Position numbers and translations under genes: made by a program. Below, piece by piece: positions 8,648 through 17,626 of a stretch of 64,000 bases of DNA. Below the pieces are notes generated by a model. The model was not told the origin of the DNA, made no database searches, and saw only the letters and a program-made list of their open reading frames with translations. Position 1 is the first letter of the stretch, and each line of letters starts with the position of its first letter. This DNA comes from Flavobacterium sp. 90 (GTDB lineage: Bacteria; Bacteroidota; Bacteroidia; Flavobacteriales; Flavobacteriaceae), in contig NZ_SMGE01000001.1 of the NCBI RefSeq assembly GCF_004339525.1, positions 62,001 to 126,000 on the forward strand, given 5' to 3'.

Positions 8648-8655
8648 TAATTTTG
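8648..8655 (+). promoter_or_regulatory. -7 box of the DEAD-box helicase gene
   Basis: TAATTTTG followed by CACCC matches TAnnTTTG exactly. It lies 21 nt before the ATG at 8677 and overlaps the TTG at 8653, which is why that TTG cannot be the start. Confidence 0.6.
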
Positions 8656-8676
8656 CACCCTATTTTAAAAACACAT

Positions 8677-10593
8677 ATGAATAAATTTGAACAATTAGGA
8701 TTGAATGAATCGTTACTGAAGGCGATTTTAGATCTAGGATTTGAAAATCCGTCAGAGGTACAGGAAAAGGCGATTCCCCTATTATTGGAAAAAGACACAG
8801 ATATGGTTGCGTTGGCTCAGACAGGGACAGGGAAAACGGCAGCTTTCGGTTTTCCGCTAATTCAAAAAATTGATGCTGACAATAGAAACACACAAGCATT
8901 AGTTTTATCGCCAACACGAGAACTTTGTTTACAGATTACCAACGAACTTAAAAACTACTCAAAATACGAAAAAGGTATTAATGTGGTAGCAGTTTACGGC
9001 GGGGCTAGTATTACAGAGCAAGCCAGAGAGATTAAAAGAGGAGCACAGATTATTGTGGCTACTCCGGGGAGAATGCAAGACATGATCAACAGAGGTTTAG
9101 TAAACATTAAAAATATAGATTACTGTATTCTTGATGAGGCTGATGAGATGTTGAACATGGGATTCTATGAAGACATCGTATCTATCTTATCAGATACTCC
9201 AGATCAAAAAAGTACATGGTTGTTCTCTGCAACTATGCCACAAGAGGTTGCCAGAATTGCAAAACAATTCATGAGCGAACCAGTTGAAATTACTGTTGGA
9301 GCTAAGAACTCAGGTTCTGCAACAGTTTCTCACGAATTTTACTTAGTAAATGCACGTGATCGTTACGAAGCTTTGAAACGTTTAGCCGATGCAAATCCAG
9401 ATATCTTTTCTGTGGTTTTCTGTCGTACTAAAAGAGATACACAAGCTGTAGCTGAAAAATTAATTGAAGATGGATACAGCGCTGCTGCATTGCACGGAGA
9501 TTTATCTCAGGCGCAACGTGATGGTGTAATGAAATCTTTCCGTGGAAGACAAATTCAGATGCTTGTTGCTACTGACGTTGCTGCACGTGGTATTGACGTT
9601 GATAATATTACTCACGTAGTAAATTACCAACTTCCTGACGAAATTGAAACTTACAATCACCGTTCAGGACGTACTGGTAGAGCTGGAAAACTAGGAACTT
9701 CTATTGTAATTGTTACAAAAAGTGAGTTGCGTAAAATTTCTTCTATCGAAAGAATCATCAAACAAAAATTCGAAGAAAAACCAATTCCTTCTGGAATCGA
9801 AATCTGCGAAATTCAATTGTTGCACTTAGCAAACAAAATTAAAGATACTGAAGTTGATCACGAAATTGACAACTATTTACCGGCAATCAACAATGTTCTT
9901 GAAGGTTTATCTAAAGAAGAGTTGATCAAGAAAATGGTTTCAGTAGAATTTAACCGTTTTATTGCTTACTACAAAAAGAACAGAGATATTTCTAATCAAT
10001 CTTCTGAAAGACGCGAAAGAAATGATTCTGAGCCAAGAGAATTCAATAATAACGGAGCAGTTCGTTATTTTGTAAACATCGGTTCAAGAGACAATTTCGA
10101 TTGGATGACTCTTAAAGATTACTTGAAAGAAACATTAGACTTAGGTCGTGATGACGTTTTCAAAGTTGATGTAAAAGAAGGTTTCTCTTTCTTTAATACT
10201 GATCCTGAGCATACTGACAAAGTAATGGAAGTATTAAACAACGTACAATTAGAAGGACGTCGTATTAATGTTGAAATTTCTAAAAATGATGGTGGCGGAA
10301 GACGTGACCATAATGGTCGTAGCGGCGGCGGACGTTCTTCTGGAGGTCCAAGACGTGAAGGCGGAGGAAGTTTCGGTCCAAGACGTGAAGGTTCTGGTGG
10401 TGGATTTAGAAGCGACAGAAACTCCGCTCCTAGAGAAGGTGGTTTCAGAAGCGACAGAAACTCATCTGCTCCAAAAAGAGAAGGTGGTTTTAGAAGTTCA
10501 GCTCCAAGAAGCGAAGGTAGTTCAGACAGAGCTCCAAGACGTTCTGAAAGCTTTGGTGATTCACCAAGACCAAGAAGACCAAGAAGAGATTAA
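8677..10593 (+). CDS. deaD: DEAD-box RNA helicase, DeaD/CsdA type with RG-rich tail
   Basis: A 639-residue ATP-dependent RNA helicase. The core has the Q motif (Q29), AQTGTGKT (47-54), PTREL, TPGRM, DEAD (153-156), SAT (184-186) and HRSGRTGRAG. Residues about 461-535 look like the DbpA-type RNA-binding domain of DeaD proteins, and 536-639 form a low-complexity tail rich in Gly, Arg and Ser with repeated RREGG/FRSDRNS units. Known relatives unwind structured RNA in ribosome assembly and at low temperature. The ATG at 8677 is chosen because the promoter box overlaps the earlier in-frame TTG. A strong terminator follows at once, so the gene is single. Confidence 0.93.
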   Translation: MNKFEQLGLNESLLKAILDLGFENPSEVQEKAIPLLLEKDTDMVALAQTGTGKTAAFGFPLIQKIDADNRNTQALVLSPTRELCLQITNELKNYSKYEKGINVVAVYGGASITEQAREIKRGAQIIVATPGRMQDMINRGLVNIKNIDYCILDEADEMLNMGFYEDIVSILSDTPDQKSTWLFSATMPQEVARIAKQFMSEPVEITVGAKNSGSATVSHEFYLVNARDRYEALKRLADANPDIFSVVFCRTKRDTQAVAEKLIEDGYSAAALHGDLSQAQRDGVMKSFRGRQIQMLVATDVAARGIDVDNITHVVNYQLPDEIETYNHRSGRTGRAGKLGTSIVIVTKSELRKISSIERIIKQKFEEKPIPSGIEICEIQLLHLANKIKDTEVDHEIDNYLPAINNVLEGLSKEELIKKMVSVEFNRFIAYYKKNRDISNQSSERRERNDSEPREFNNNGAVRYFVNIGSRDNFDWMTLKDYLKETLDLGRDDVFKVDVKEGFSFFNTDPEHTDKVMEVLNNVQLEGRRINVEISKNDGGGRRDHNGRSGGGRSSGGPRREGGGSFGPRREGSGGGFRSDRNSAPREGGFRSDRNSSAPKREGGFRSSAPRSEGSSDRAPRRSESFGDSPRPRRPRRD

Positions 10594-10615
10594 TTATTTA
10601 ATATCTTAATATACA

Positions 10616-10658
10616 AAATCCCAAATTCCAGACATAATTGGAATTTGGGATTTTTTTT
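10616..10658 (+). terminator. Terminator of the helicase gene
   Basis: A 13-14-bp perfect stem (AATCCCAAATTCCA and its complement) with an 8-nt loop is followed by a run of eight T. Confidence 0.88.
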
Positions 10659-10842
10659 ACATTATGAATCTTGCGATAAATGAGTTTTGTAATCCAAAAC
10701 AATACAATTCAATCTTCTTTATCCCATTTTATTTAAATCACAAAAGCATCACTACTAGCTTTGTTAATTTTCTGATAATTATATTCGAAGACTGCAAAAT
10801 ATTTAATCCTGATTTACTACTTTTAGTGCTTTAAATCAGGAT

Positions 10843-11616
10843 ATGAAATATTTCGCAGTTTTCTTTTTCACACTATTATCAGCCGTTGGTTTCGCACAAG
10901 ATACAGAATCTACAGTGCCACAGAGAGTTTCCGGCTACATCATTAACGATAATAGTAAACAACCTCTTGCCAACGTAAATATCATCAACACCAACAAAGT
11001 GCGGGGTGCAATGTCTGACGCTAAAGGATATTTTGAAATTGATGTACAGCCAAATGATACTATACACTTTTCTATACTTGGTTTTCAATCTTTGAGAATC
11101 AGAGTTACGAATGACTGGATAAAAAATAAAGTAACTCGAATTCAGCTTACTGAGAAAGCAATTGCACTTGAAGAAGTTGTAATCGCACCTTTTAATCTGA
11201 CCGGATATCTTGAAGTCGATTCAAAATTGATTCCAACAAAAGAAAACTATCGTTATAGTATTTCTGGTCTTACACAAGGCTACGAAGCGGGTGAATATTC
11301 TCCAAATGCATTTGGAAAAGTATTAGGATCTATCTTTAATCCTGCCGATGTACTTTATGGTTTCTTTGGAAAAAATGGAAAAGAACTCAGGAAATTAAAG
11401 GAGATGAAGAAAGATGATACGATTCGAAATTTATTAGAATCAAAGTATGATCGCGAAACCATTTCTGTGCTTTTAGGTATTAGCAAAGATGAAATTCCTG
11501 AAATTTTACAGCGTTGTAATTATTCTGATTCTTTTATTCAATCAGCAAATGATTTACAAATTATGGACGCTATTAGCGGTTGCTATGAACAATATAAAGT
11601 ACTAAAAAGGAATTAA
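10843..11616 (+). CDS. Exported carboxypeptidase-regulatory-like (CarboxypepD_reg) protein
   Basis: A 257-residue protein with a signal peptide (residues 1-18, ending GFAQ). Residues about 28-105 form a CarboxypepD_reg-like beta-sandwich (VSGYIINDNSKQPLANVNI, SDAKGYFEID, ILGFQSLRI), the domain that also begins SusC proteins. The remaining 150 residues match nothing I recognise and contain a basic helical stretch (KELRKLKEMKKDD). There is no TonB-dependent barrel, so it is not a truncated SusC in any obvious way. Likely periplasmic or outer-membrane associated; function unknown. It has its own terminator. Confidence 0.75.
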   Translation: MKYFAVFFFTLLSAVGFAQDTESTVPQRVSGYIINDNSKQPLANVNIINTNKVRGAMSDAKGYFEIDVQPNDTIHFSILGFQSLRIRVTNDWIKNKVTRIQLTEKAIALEEVVIAPFNLTGYLEVDSKLIPTKENYRYSISGLTQGYEAGEYSPNAFGKVLGSIFNPADVLYGFFGKNGKELRKLKEMKKDDTIRNLLESKYDRETISVLLGISKDEIPEILQRCNYSDSFIQSANDLQIMDAISGCYEQYKVLKRN

Positions 11617-11642
11617 AACTTTACTTTTAAATCAAAATATAC

Positions 11643-11677
11643 AAATCCTCAATCTTCAAGGTTGAGGATTTTTTTAT
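11643..11677 (+). terminator. Terminator of the CarboxypepD_reg gene
   Basis: A 9-bp stem AATCCTCAA/TTGAGGATT (11644-11652 and 11662-11670) is followed by seven T. Confidence 0.8.
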
Positions 11678-11823
11678 ACCTTTTTCAAATAATAAAACTA
11701 CAACTCTATCACATACTTTAATACTTAGCGCAATAAATGTAGGCTTTGACGTTTTTTTTGACTAAATTAGATTCCCTTACTTCTATCGAAATTTAGATTC
11801 CGAATATAATTATACAGCATACA

Positions 11824-13134
11824 ATGACTGATATCACACAAAAAATTCTAAACTTTATTGATCTTCACAAAGGCGAAGAAAATAAAAAATTGGTAATAGA
11901 AAACATTACAAGTGCCGTATCATTTAGAGGCTCTAATATTTGGATTTTAGCTTGCGCAATTATTATTGCATCAGTAGGACTAAATGTAAATTCGACAGCG
12001 GTAATTATTGGTGCGATGTTAATTTCACCATTAATGGGACCAATTGTAGGGGCAGGTTTTGGTTTAGGAATGTATGATTTTGAACTTGTAAAAAAATCAG
12101 TCAAAAATTTATTGATTGCAACCGTTGTTAGTTTAACCACGTCGGCAATCTATTTTTATATAAGCCCTTTTAAAGAAGCACAATCCGAGTTATTGGCAAG
12201 AACTTCTCCCAACATTTATGATATTTTAATTGCCTTTTTCGGAGGTTTAGTGGGTGTAATTGCTGTAACTCGTGTCGAAAAAGGGAATCCAATTCCAGGT
12301 GTTGCCATTGCAACCGCATTAATGCCTCCGCTTTGTACAGCCGGTTATGGATTGGCTTTAGGCAATTATCTTTATTTTTTTGGTGCATTATATCTTTATA
12401 CAATCAACTGTGTTTTTATTTGTATTGCGACTTTTGTTATCGTAAAGTATCTGAATTATCCCATTACAAAACAACTCGATCTAAAACATCAAAAACGAGT
12501 AAAATACGGTATTACCATCATGATTTTACTTCTGATTATTCCGAGTATTTATTTTGCATACCAATTGTACATTCAAAAAAGCTATAATTCAAGAACGGAA
12601 GTTTTTATCCAAAAAGAATTCCTCGACAATGATTATCCTATTATTTATAAAAAAATAAGATACAATACAGATCCCAAAAGAATCGAATTGGCATTTTTAG
12701 CCAAAAAATTTAGCGACATAGAAATTATTGATCTTAATAAAAAATTAGGCAATTATGATTTACCAAACACAAAATTGATTATTAGACAAGACACAATCAA
12801 CTTAAGAAAAGATATTATGAATCAAATCAATAGCAATCAAAGTGTTGTTGATCAAAAAGATATTCTCATTAATAATCTTCGAACTGAGTTATCGCAATAT
12901 CAATTTAATACCAACCAAATTAGCGCCGAAGCTAAAATATTATTCCCAACCGTAACTTCTCTTGCAATTGGTAATTATACAATTGAAAACGATGCGAACA
13001 AAGCAAAAGTGATTCCTGTAATTCTGTATCAAAGTAAAAAAAATATGGATTTGCAAACTCAGCAAAAAATGAAGTTATGGCTTAAAGAAAGACTTGCGAA
13101 AGACTCGATTGAAGTATATCAGCAAAATAATTAA
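11824..13134 (+). CDS. DUF389 family membrane protein
   Basis: A 436-residue protein. Residues about 38-250 hold several membrane segments with the DUF389 signatures STAVIIGAMLISPLMGPI and NPIPGVAIATALMPPLCTAG. Residues about 255-436 are soluble and predicted to lie on one side of the membrane, with a heptad-like stretch near 340-365. The family is widespread and its function is unknown; some homologues are called hydrophobic-domain proteins. It is followed by a 36-residue gene and no terminator lies between them. Confidence 0.85.
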   Translation: MTDITQKILNFIDLHKGEENKKLVIENITSAVSFRGSNIWILACAIIIASVGLNVNSTAVIIGAMLISPLMGPIVGAGFGLGMYDFELVKKSVKNLLIATVVSLTTSAIYFYISPFKEAQSELLARTSPNIYDILIAFFGGLVGVIAVTRVEKGNPIPGVAIATALMPPLCTAGYGLALGNYLYFFGALYLYTINCVFICIATFVIVKYLNYPITKQLDLKHQKRVKYGITIMILLLIIPSIYFAYQLYIQKSYNSRTEVFIQKEFLDNDYPIIYKKIRYNTDPKRIELAFLAKKFSDIEIIDLNKKLGNYDLPNTKLIIRQDTINLRKDIMNQINSNQSVVDQKDILINNLRTELSQYQFNTNQISAEAKILFPTVTSLAIGNYTIENDANKAKVIPVILYQSKKNMDLQTQQKMKLWLKERLAKDSIEVYQQNN

Positions 13135-13198
13135 TATAAACTCAAAAATAGAACTTATATTTACTTTAAAATAAGTTAATTATCTAAATCAAAATATC

Positions 13199-13309
13199 AT
13201 GTCAAAAAGTCAAGACGCAAAAAAAACGGTAAAAAAAGAACCGTTAAAAACAGCTAAAGAAAAGAAAGAAGAAAAAAGAGAAAAGAAAAATTCGCCGAAG
13301 CGCGACTAA
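13199..13309 (+). CDS. Lys-rich 36-residue protein
   Basis: An ATG open frame of 37 codons encodes a very basic, hydrophilic peptide (starts MSKSQDAKKTVKKEP, ends SPKRD) with about one third lysine. It has a clean start 64 nt past the DUF389 stop and is followed by a long hairpin at 13327-13368. I recall similar tiny Lys-rich proteins in flavobacteria, which makes a real gene likely, but no function is known. Its composition is compatible with nucleic-acid or ribosome binding (inference). Low-complexity sequence makes chance possible. Confidence 0.5.
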   Translation: MSKSQDAKKTVKKEPLKTAKEKKEEKREKKNSPKRD

Positions 13310-13326
13310 TTTTTGTTTTCAGTCGT

Positions 13327-13368
13327 AGTCGCAATTTTCAGTTTCTTTTAACACTGAAAACTGCGACT
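13327..13368 (+). terminator. Long hairpin after the Lys-rich gene
   Basis: A 16-bp stem with one mismatch (AGTCGCAATTTTCAGT against ACTGAAAACTGCGACT) and a 10-nt loop. A strong T run is missing, so it may be a terminator that has drifted or an RNA-stabilising hairpin. Confidence 0.45.
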
Positions 13369-13377
13369 CTGTTCTCC

Positions 13378-13775
13378 ATGCAGTATTTTAGATACTTCTC
13401 ACAACATACTGATTTAGTAGACGATTCTCAAAATCAAATCTTAGCAAATTCTACTAAAAACTACCTTATTCCTTACACTACCTGCAAAGCAATAAATAGT
13501 CAAGAACTCAAAATAAATGGTCCTCGGCAAAACTAGGCTTCTATCCTATTTTAGATTACAACGCAAATTTTCAAAATAAAGACAGTAAAAATCAGATGGA
13601 TTCACAAGAAAGCCGATTTGATATCAGAAGCGCCAGAGTTATGGTTAGTAGAAAAATCAATTTTAAAAATCCCTGAAAATACTTGATAAGTGTTGAATCC
13701 AAACGATTCAATCAACCTGATGATGTAAATCATTTTAGTGTTGCGGATTTTAAAATTGTCCTCTATCCTTTCTAA
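13378..13775 (+). pseudogene. Decayed porin-like gene (phosphate-selective porin O/P type), fragment
   Basis: Two reading frames carry coding-like sequence. From 13378 an open frame runs to a stop at 13534-13536. From 13515, in another frame, the sequence reads KWSSAKLGFYPILDY and later SRFDIRSARVMVSRKINFKN, then meets a TGA at 13674 where a Trp codon would be expected, and continues as KYLISVE...FNQPDDVNHFSVADFKI to 13775. The outer-membrane beta-strand style and the RSARV...LISVE pattern resemble the N-terminal part of phosphate-selective porins. The signal peptide and most of the barrel are gone. At least one frameshift and one nonsense change are needed. The family call is tentative. Confidence 0.5.
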
Positions 13776-14087
13776 ATTTTAAAAACTGATAACTTGAAAC
13801 AACACTACTTCAAAAAGCACTATCAAAAGTGAATATCATAAAATAAAAGTTGTTTCATTTTACAATTTGAAACCTCTTTGCCGTTTAAATCCAATGATCC
13901 GGCCTTTTAATTGTCTTATTTTTGACTTTAGAGAATTTTCTTATTCAAAAGCTTTTGTAATAGAAAACCCTTAAAATTAAATAGTCTAATTTTTAAAAGA
14001 CAAACAATACCACCTCTACAAGTCTAAATATTAGAAAGATTAGATTAAACAACATTGATTTTTAACCCTTTATTATCCAAGTAAACT
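13776..14087. other. Non-coding stretch before the sulfatase gene
   Basis: About 310 nt of AT-rich DNA with no open frame of note, no clear TAnnTTTG box and no strong hairpin. It may hold further decayed remains of the porin-like gene that I cannot recognise. Confidence 0.4.
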
Positions 14088-15710
14088 ATGAAGACAAAAG
14101 AAGTACTAATCAAGAAGCCAAACATCAGGACAGTTTTTACTGCACTATGTTTTTTATTAATGACCGCAATTGGATATTCCCAAAAGAGTCCAAATATTAT
14201 TATTTTACTCTCAGATGATACTGGTTGGGGAGATTTAGGTCCTTATGGCGGTGGAGAAGCCCGAGGTGCTGCAACACCAAATATCGATCGAATGGCAAAC
14301 GAAGGTATGCAGTTCTGGTCCTTTTATGGACAACCAAGCTGTACACCGGGACGTGCAGCTTTAATTACAGGAAGAATTCCTAATCGAAGCGGAATGACAA
14401 CAGTTGCATTTCCTGGAGACGGAGGCGGTTTGCCAAAAGCAGAATGGACGTTGGCTTCTTTGCTGAAACGCAAAAACTACAATACTTTTTTTGCCGGAAA
14501 ATGGCACCTTGGCGAAGAAGATTATTCGATGCCAATTGCACAAGGTTTTGATGTAATGAAGAACGTAACCTTATATCACTTAAACGCTTACACATATACA
14601 GATCCAGATTGGAATGCAGATATGCCAGAGGATATTAGAGCAACATGGGTAAAAGGAACCAAAGGAGCTTTAGAGGGAGAAGCTGGAAAACCATATAGAG
14701 AGGTTAGAAAAATAGACGGAAAAGTAATTCCGTTTTTAGATCAATATACAGAGGAAGAATCTATAAAATGGCTTAAAGAAAACGGGAAAAAAGACAAACC
14801 ATTTTTTATGGAAATTTCTTTTGCCAAAAATCATCAGCCAAATTTACCACACCCGGACTATGCTGGAAAATCTGCAGGAAAAAATAAATACGCCGATTGT
14901 ATTGTTGAACTAGATGCCAGAATTGGTCGTATTATGGATGAAGTTCGTAATATGGGAATCGCCGAAAACACTTTAATTATCTACACGGTAGACAATGGTA
15001 CATGGCAGGATGTTTATCCTGATTGTGGTTACACACCATTTAGAGGAACAAAAGGAACAGATCGCGAAGGAGGAAGCCGTATTCCGACATTGGCATGGTG
15101 GCCTGGAAAAATTAAAGCAAATAGTAAAAACAGCGACATATTAGGAACGCTTGATTTTATGGCAACATTTGCAGCATTATCAGGACAAGAATTGCCAACG
15201 GTTGACAGAGAAGGCAAACCAACTATATTTGACAGTTATGATATGTCTCCGGTTTTATTTGGCACCGGAAAATCAAAAAGAACAATGTGGTTCTATTTTA
15301 CTGAAGATGAATTATTGCCGGGAGCAATAAGAGTTGGAAAATTCAAAGCAGTGTTTAATTTACGCGGTGATAACGGACAAGCAACAGGAGGTTTAGCGGT
15401 AGATTCTAATTTAGGCTGGAAAGGGGCTGCGAGTTATGTTGCAACTGTACCACAAATATTTGACTTATGGGCAGATCCGCAAGAGCGATACGATTTGTTC
15501 ATGAACAACTTTACAGAGAAAACGTGGTTCTTGCCAACTATTCAGAATATTATTGGAGAATTTGCGAAAACCTACGAAAAATATCCACCTCATGTAGTAC
15601 AAAGTAACCTATATCCTGGACCAATTACTATCGATAATTATCTAAAAATTAAAGAGGTACAAGAAAAACTAAAAGCAACATCAACTGCTAAAAGAAGTGG
15701 TGGAGGTTGA
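14088..15710 (+). CDS. Exported arylsulfatase (formylglycine-dependent sulfatase)
   Basis: A 540-residue protein with a signal peptide (about residues 1-31). The alkaline-phosphatase-like fold is shown by PNIIILLSDDTGWGD (metal D43, D44), the sulfatase signature C85-T-P-G-R89 followed by AALITGRIPNRSG, GKWHLG, and VDNGTWQD for the second metal site. C85 would be converted to formylglycine and used to split sulfate esters. The fourth signature position is Gly where Ser or Ala is more usual. No maturase gene is in the window. The only neighbour of interest is the decayed porin-like gene just upstream. The sulfate ester it attacks cannot be told. Confidence 0.88.
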   Translation: MKTKEVLIKKPNIRTVFTALCFLLMTAIGYSQKSPNIIILLSDDTGWGDLGPYGGGEARGAATPNIDRMANEGMQFWSFYGQPSCTPGRAALITGRIPNRSGMTTVAFPGDGGGLPKAEWTLASLLKRKNYNTFFAGKWHLGEEDYSMPIAQGFDVMKNVTLYHLNAYTYTDPDWNADMPEDIRATWVKGTKGALEGEAGKPYREVRKIDGKVIPFLDQYTEEESIKWLKENGKKDKPFFMEISFAKNHQPNLPHPDYAGKSAGKNKYADCIVELDARIGRIMDEVRNMGIAENTLIIYTVDNGTWQDVYPDCGYTPFRGTKGTDREGGSRIPTLAWWPGKIKANSKNSDILGTLDFMATFAALSGQELPTVDREGKPTIFDSYDMSPVLFGTGKSKRTMWFYFTEDELLPGAIRVGKFKAVFNLRGDNGQATGGLAVDSNLGWKGAASYVATVPQIFDLWADPQERYDLFMNNFTEKTWFLPTIQNIIGEFAKTYEKYPPHVVQSNLYPGPITIDNYLKIKEVQEKLKATSTAKRSGGG

Positions 15711-15741
15711 TTTCAATGATAATTTCAATATCTCACAAAAA

Positions 15742-15778
15742 ATAAACGCGACAGATTTTAAAACCTGTCGCGTTTAAT
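15742..15778. terminator. Bidirectional terminator between sulfatase and pepD
   Basis: A stem of AAACGCGACAG with complement CTGTCGCGTTT (15744-15775) around an AT-rich loop, with A and T runs on the outer flanks. The two genes converge here. Confidence 0.75.
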
Positions 15779-15794
15779 ATTTTAATTGCAGAAA

Positions 15795-17255
15795 TTATTT
15801 AACCGGAATATTCGAAAGAATTTCTAATACAAATTTCCAATATTTTTGAGCCGAAGAAATACTTGCTCTTTCATCTGGCGAATGCGCACCATGAATTGTT
15901 GGTCCAAAAGAAATCATATCCATATCAGGATAATTAGTCCCTAAAATTCCACATTCTAAACCAGCGTGACAAGCAACAACTTTTGGTTTTTCATTATTTT
16001 GTTTCTCGTAGATTCCAACCAAAATATCCAGAATTTCAGAATTTACATTTGGTGTCCAACCGGGATAAGACCCTGAAAGCTCTACTTCGCAACCTACTAA
16101 TTCAAAAGCAGAACGAAGAGAATTAGCCAAATCAAATTTCGAAGTTTCTACTGAAGAGCGTGTCAAACATCCAACAGATATTTCACCATCTTTTACAATA
16201 ACTCTCGCAATATTGTTTGACGTTTCAACTAAATCAGCCATATCAGCGCTCATTCTGTAAACACCATTATGAGCAGCATAAATAGCACGAATAATACCTT
16301 CCTGAACGCCTAAATCCATCACTTTTGCAGGTAAATCGCATTTCACGATTTCAATAGATAAATTTGGTTCCGTCGTTTTGTATTCTGCCTTAATATCGTT
16401 GATGATTTCCAGCATATCAAAAATATACGCTTCATCAAACATTTCAGAAATAATGACTTTTGCAACACTTTCTCTTGGAATTGCATTTCGTAAACTTCCT
16501 CCATTAATTTCTGCTACTTGCAAACCAAAATTTTCAAAAGCATCGAATAACAAACGGTTCATAATTTTGTTAGCGTTTCCTAAACCTTTATTGATATCCA
16601 TTCCTGAATGTCCGCCATTTAAACCTTTTACAGTAATTATATGACCAACAGATCCTTCCGGAACTTCTTCCTCGTGATATGTTCTTGTTGCCGTTACATC
16701 TATTCCACCAGCGCAACCTATATCAATTTCATCATCTTCTTCTGTATCTAAATTCAATAAAATCTGACCTTGAAGAATTCCTCCTTTTAAGTTTAACGCT
16801 CCCGTCATTCCAGTTTCTTCATCGATTGTAAACAATGCTTCAATTGCCGGATGGGGAATATCTTTGCTCTCTAAAATAGCCATAATTGTCGCTACTCCAA
16901 GTCCATTGTCTGCACCAAGAGTTGTACCGCGCGCGCGAACCCAGTCACCATCTACATACATATCAATTCCTTGTGTATCGAAATCAAAAACAGTATCTGC
17001 ATTTTTTTGATGCACCATATCAAGGTGTCCCTGCATTACAATTGCTTTACGATTTTCCATTCCCGGAGTTGCAGGTTTACGGATAATTACATTTCGAATT
17101 TCGTCTTCAAAAGTTTCTAAACCTAAGCTATTTCCAAAGTCTTTCATGAACTCAATCACGCGTTCTTCTTTCTTTGACGGACGCGGAACTGCGTTTAAAT
17201 CGGCAAACTTATTCCATAGCGCTTTAGGCTCCAGATTTCTTATTTCTTGACTCAT
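15795..17255 (-). CDS. pepD: Aminoacyl-histidine dipeptidase / cytosolic non-specific dipeptidase (M20C)
   Basis: A 486-residue zinc dipeptidase of the PepD type, which splits Xaa-His and many other dipeptides in the cytoplasm. The co-catalytic metal site motifs are visible: GHLDMVHQK, DNGLGVATIMA, DEETGMTGA, NLDTEEDDE and HAGLECGIL, together with the lid-domain HSGMDINKG. The frame is open to 17279, but I chose the ATG at 17255 (MSQEIRNLEP) because the conserved protein begins there. A promoter box lies at 17290-17297. The gene is alone. Confidence 0.9.
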   Translation of the reverse strand: MSQEIRNLEPKALWNKFADLNAVPRPSKKEERVIEFMKDFGNSLGLETFEDEIRNVIIRKPATPGMENRKAIVMQGHLDMVHQKNADTVFDFDTQGIDMYVDGDWVRARGTTLGADNGLGVATIMAILESKDIPHPAIEALFTIDEETGMTGALNLKGGILQGQILLNLDTEEDDEIDIGCAGGIDVTATRTYHEEEVPEGSVGHIITVKGLNGGHSGMDINKGLGNANKIMNRLLFDAFENFGLQVAEINGGSLRNAIPRESVAKVIISEMFDEAYIFDMLEIINDIKAEYKTTEPNLSIEIVKCDLPAKVMDLGVQEGIIRAIYAAHNGVYRMSADMADLVETSNNIARVIVKDGEISVGCLTRSSVETSKFDLANSLRSAFELVGCEVELSGSYPGWTPNVNSEILDILVGIYEKQNNEKPKVVACHAGLECGILGTNYPDMDMISFGPTIHGAHSPDERASISSAQKYWKFVLEILSNIPVK

Positions 17256-17289
17256 TATATTTTGTTTGAAGTTTAACAATTAAGAGTCC

Positions 17290-17297
17290 CAAAGTTA
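17290..17297 (-). promoter_or_regulatory. -7 box upstream of pepD
   Basis: The minus strand reads TAACTTTG, a TAnnTTTG match 34 nt before the start at 17255. It also argues against the in-frame ATG at 17279. Confidence 0.5.
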
Positions 17298-17626
17298 CAA
17301 AGTTTAAAGGGAATGTATTCGTTTTTTTTGCCACGAATTACACGAATAGACACAAATTAAAAGCACTTTAAAATTGAAAAGAGAATATAATTACATATTC
17401 ATGCAACATAGTGGCATTTCGCTGGTAAAAGAAAGTAAAAAACCGATCAGGCGTTCCCATGGGAACGCTTGAACTCTATGAATCAGTTTTTTTCATCAAT
17501 CAAATGTACCTAGCGATACATCGGAATACAAAACATTTAAAATATTTCTGCATAGTCATTGTTTTATTTTAGAAAAATAAACTAACCAAGTCTTTTAATT
17601 ATTATTTTTAACCCAAAAGCAAAACC
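17298..17626. other. Intergenic region with palindrome
   Basis: Contains one half of a 'gccacgaatt' type repeat near 17330-17360 and a perfect 18-bp palindrome, GCGTTCCCATGGGAACGC, at 17451-17468. The palindrome could be a protein site or a cruciform; nothing else is recognised. Confidence 0.5.

Noticed and set aside
8653..8676. TTG start for the helicase
   Set aside because: The TTG is part of the TAATTTTG promoter box.
10268..10609. Plus-strand open frame across the helicase tail
   Set aside because: It is the other frame of the RG-rich tail; composition follows the repeats of the real gene.
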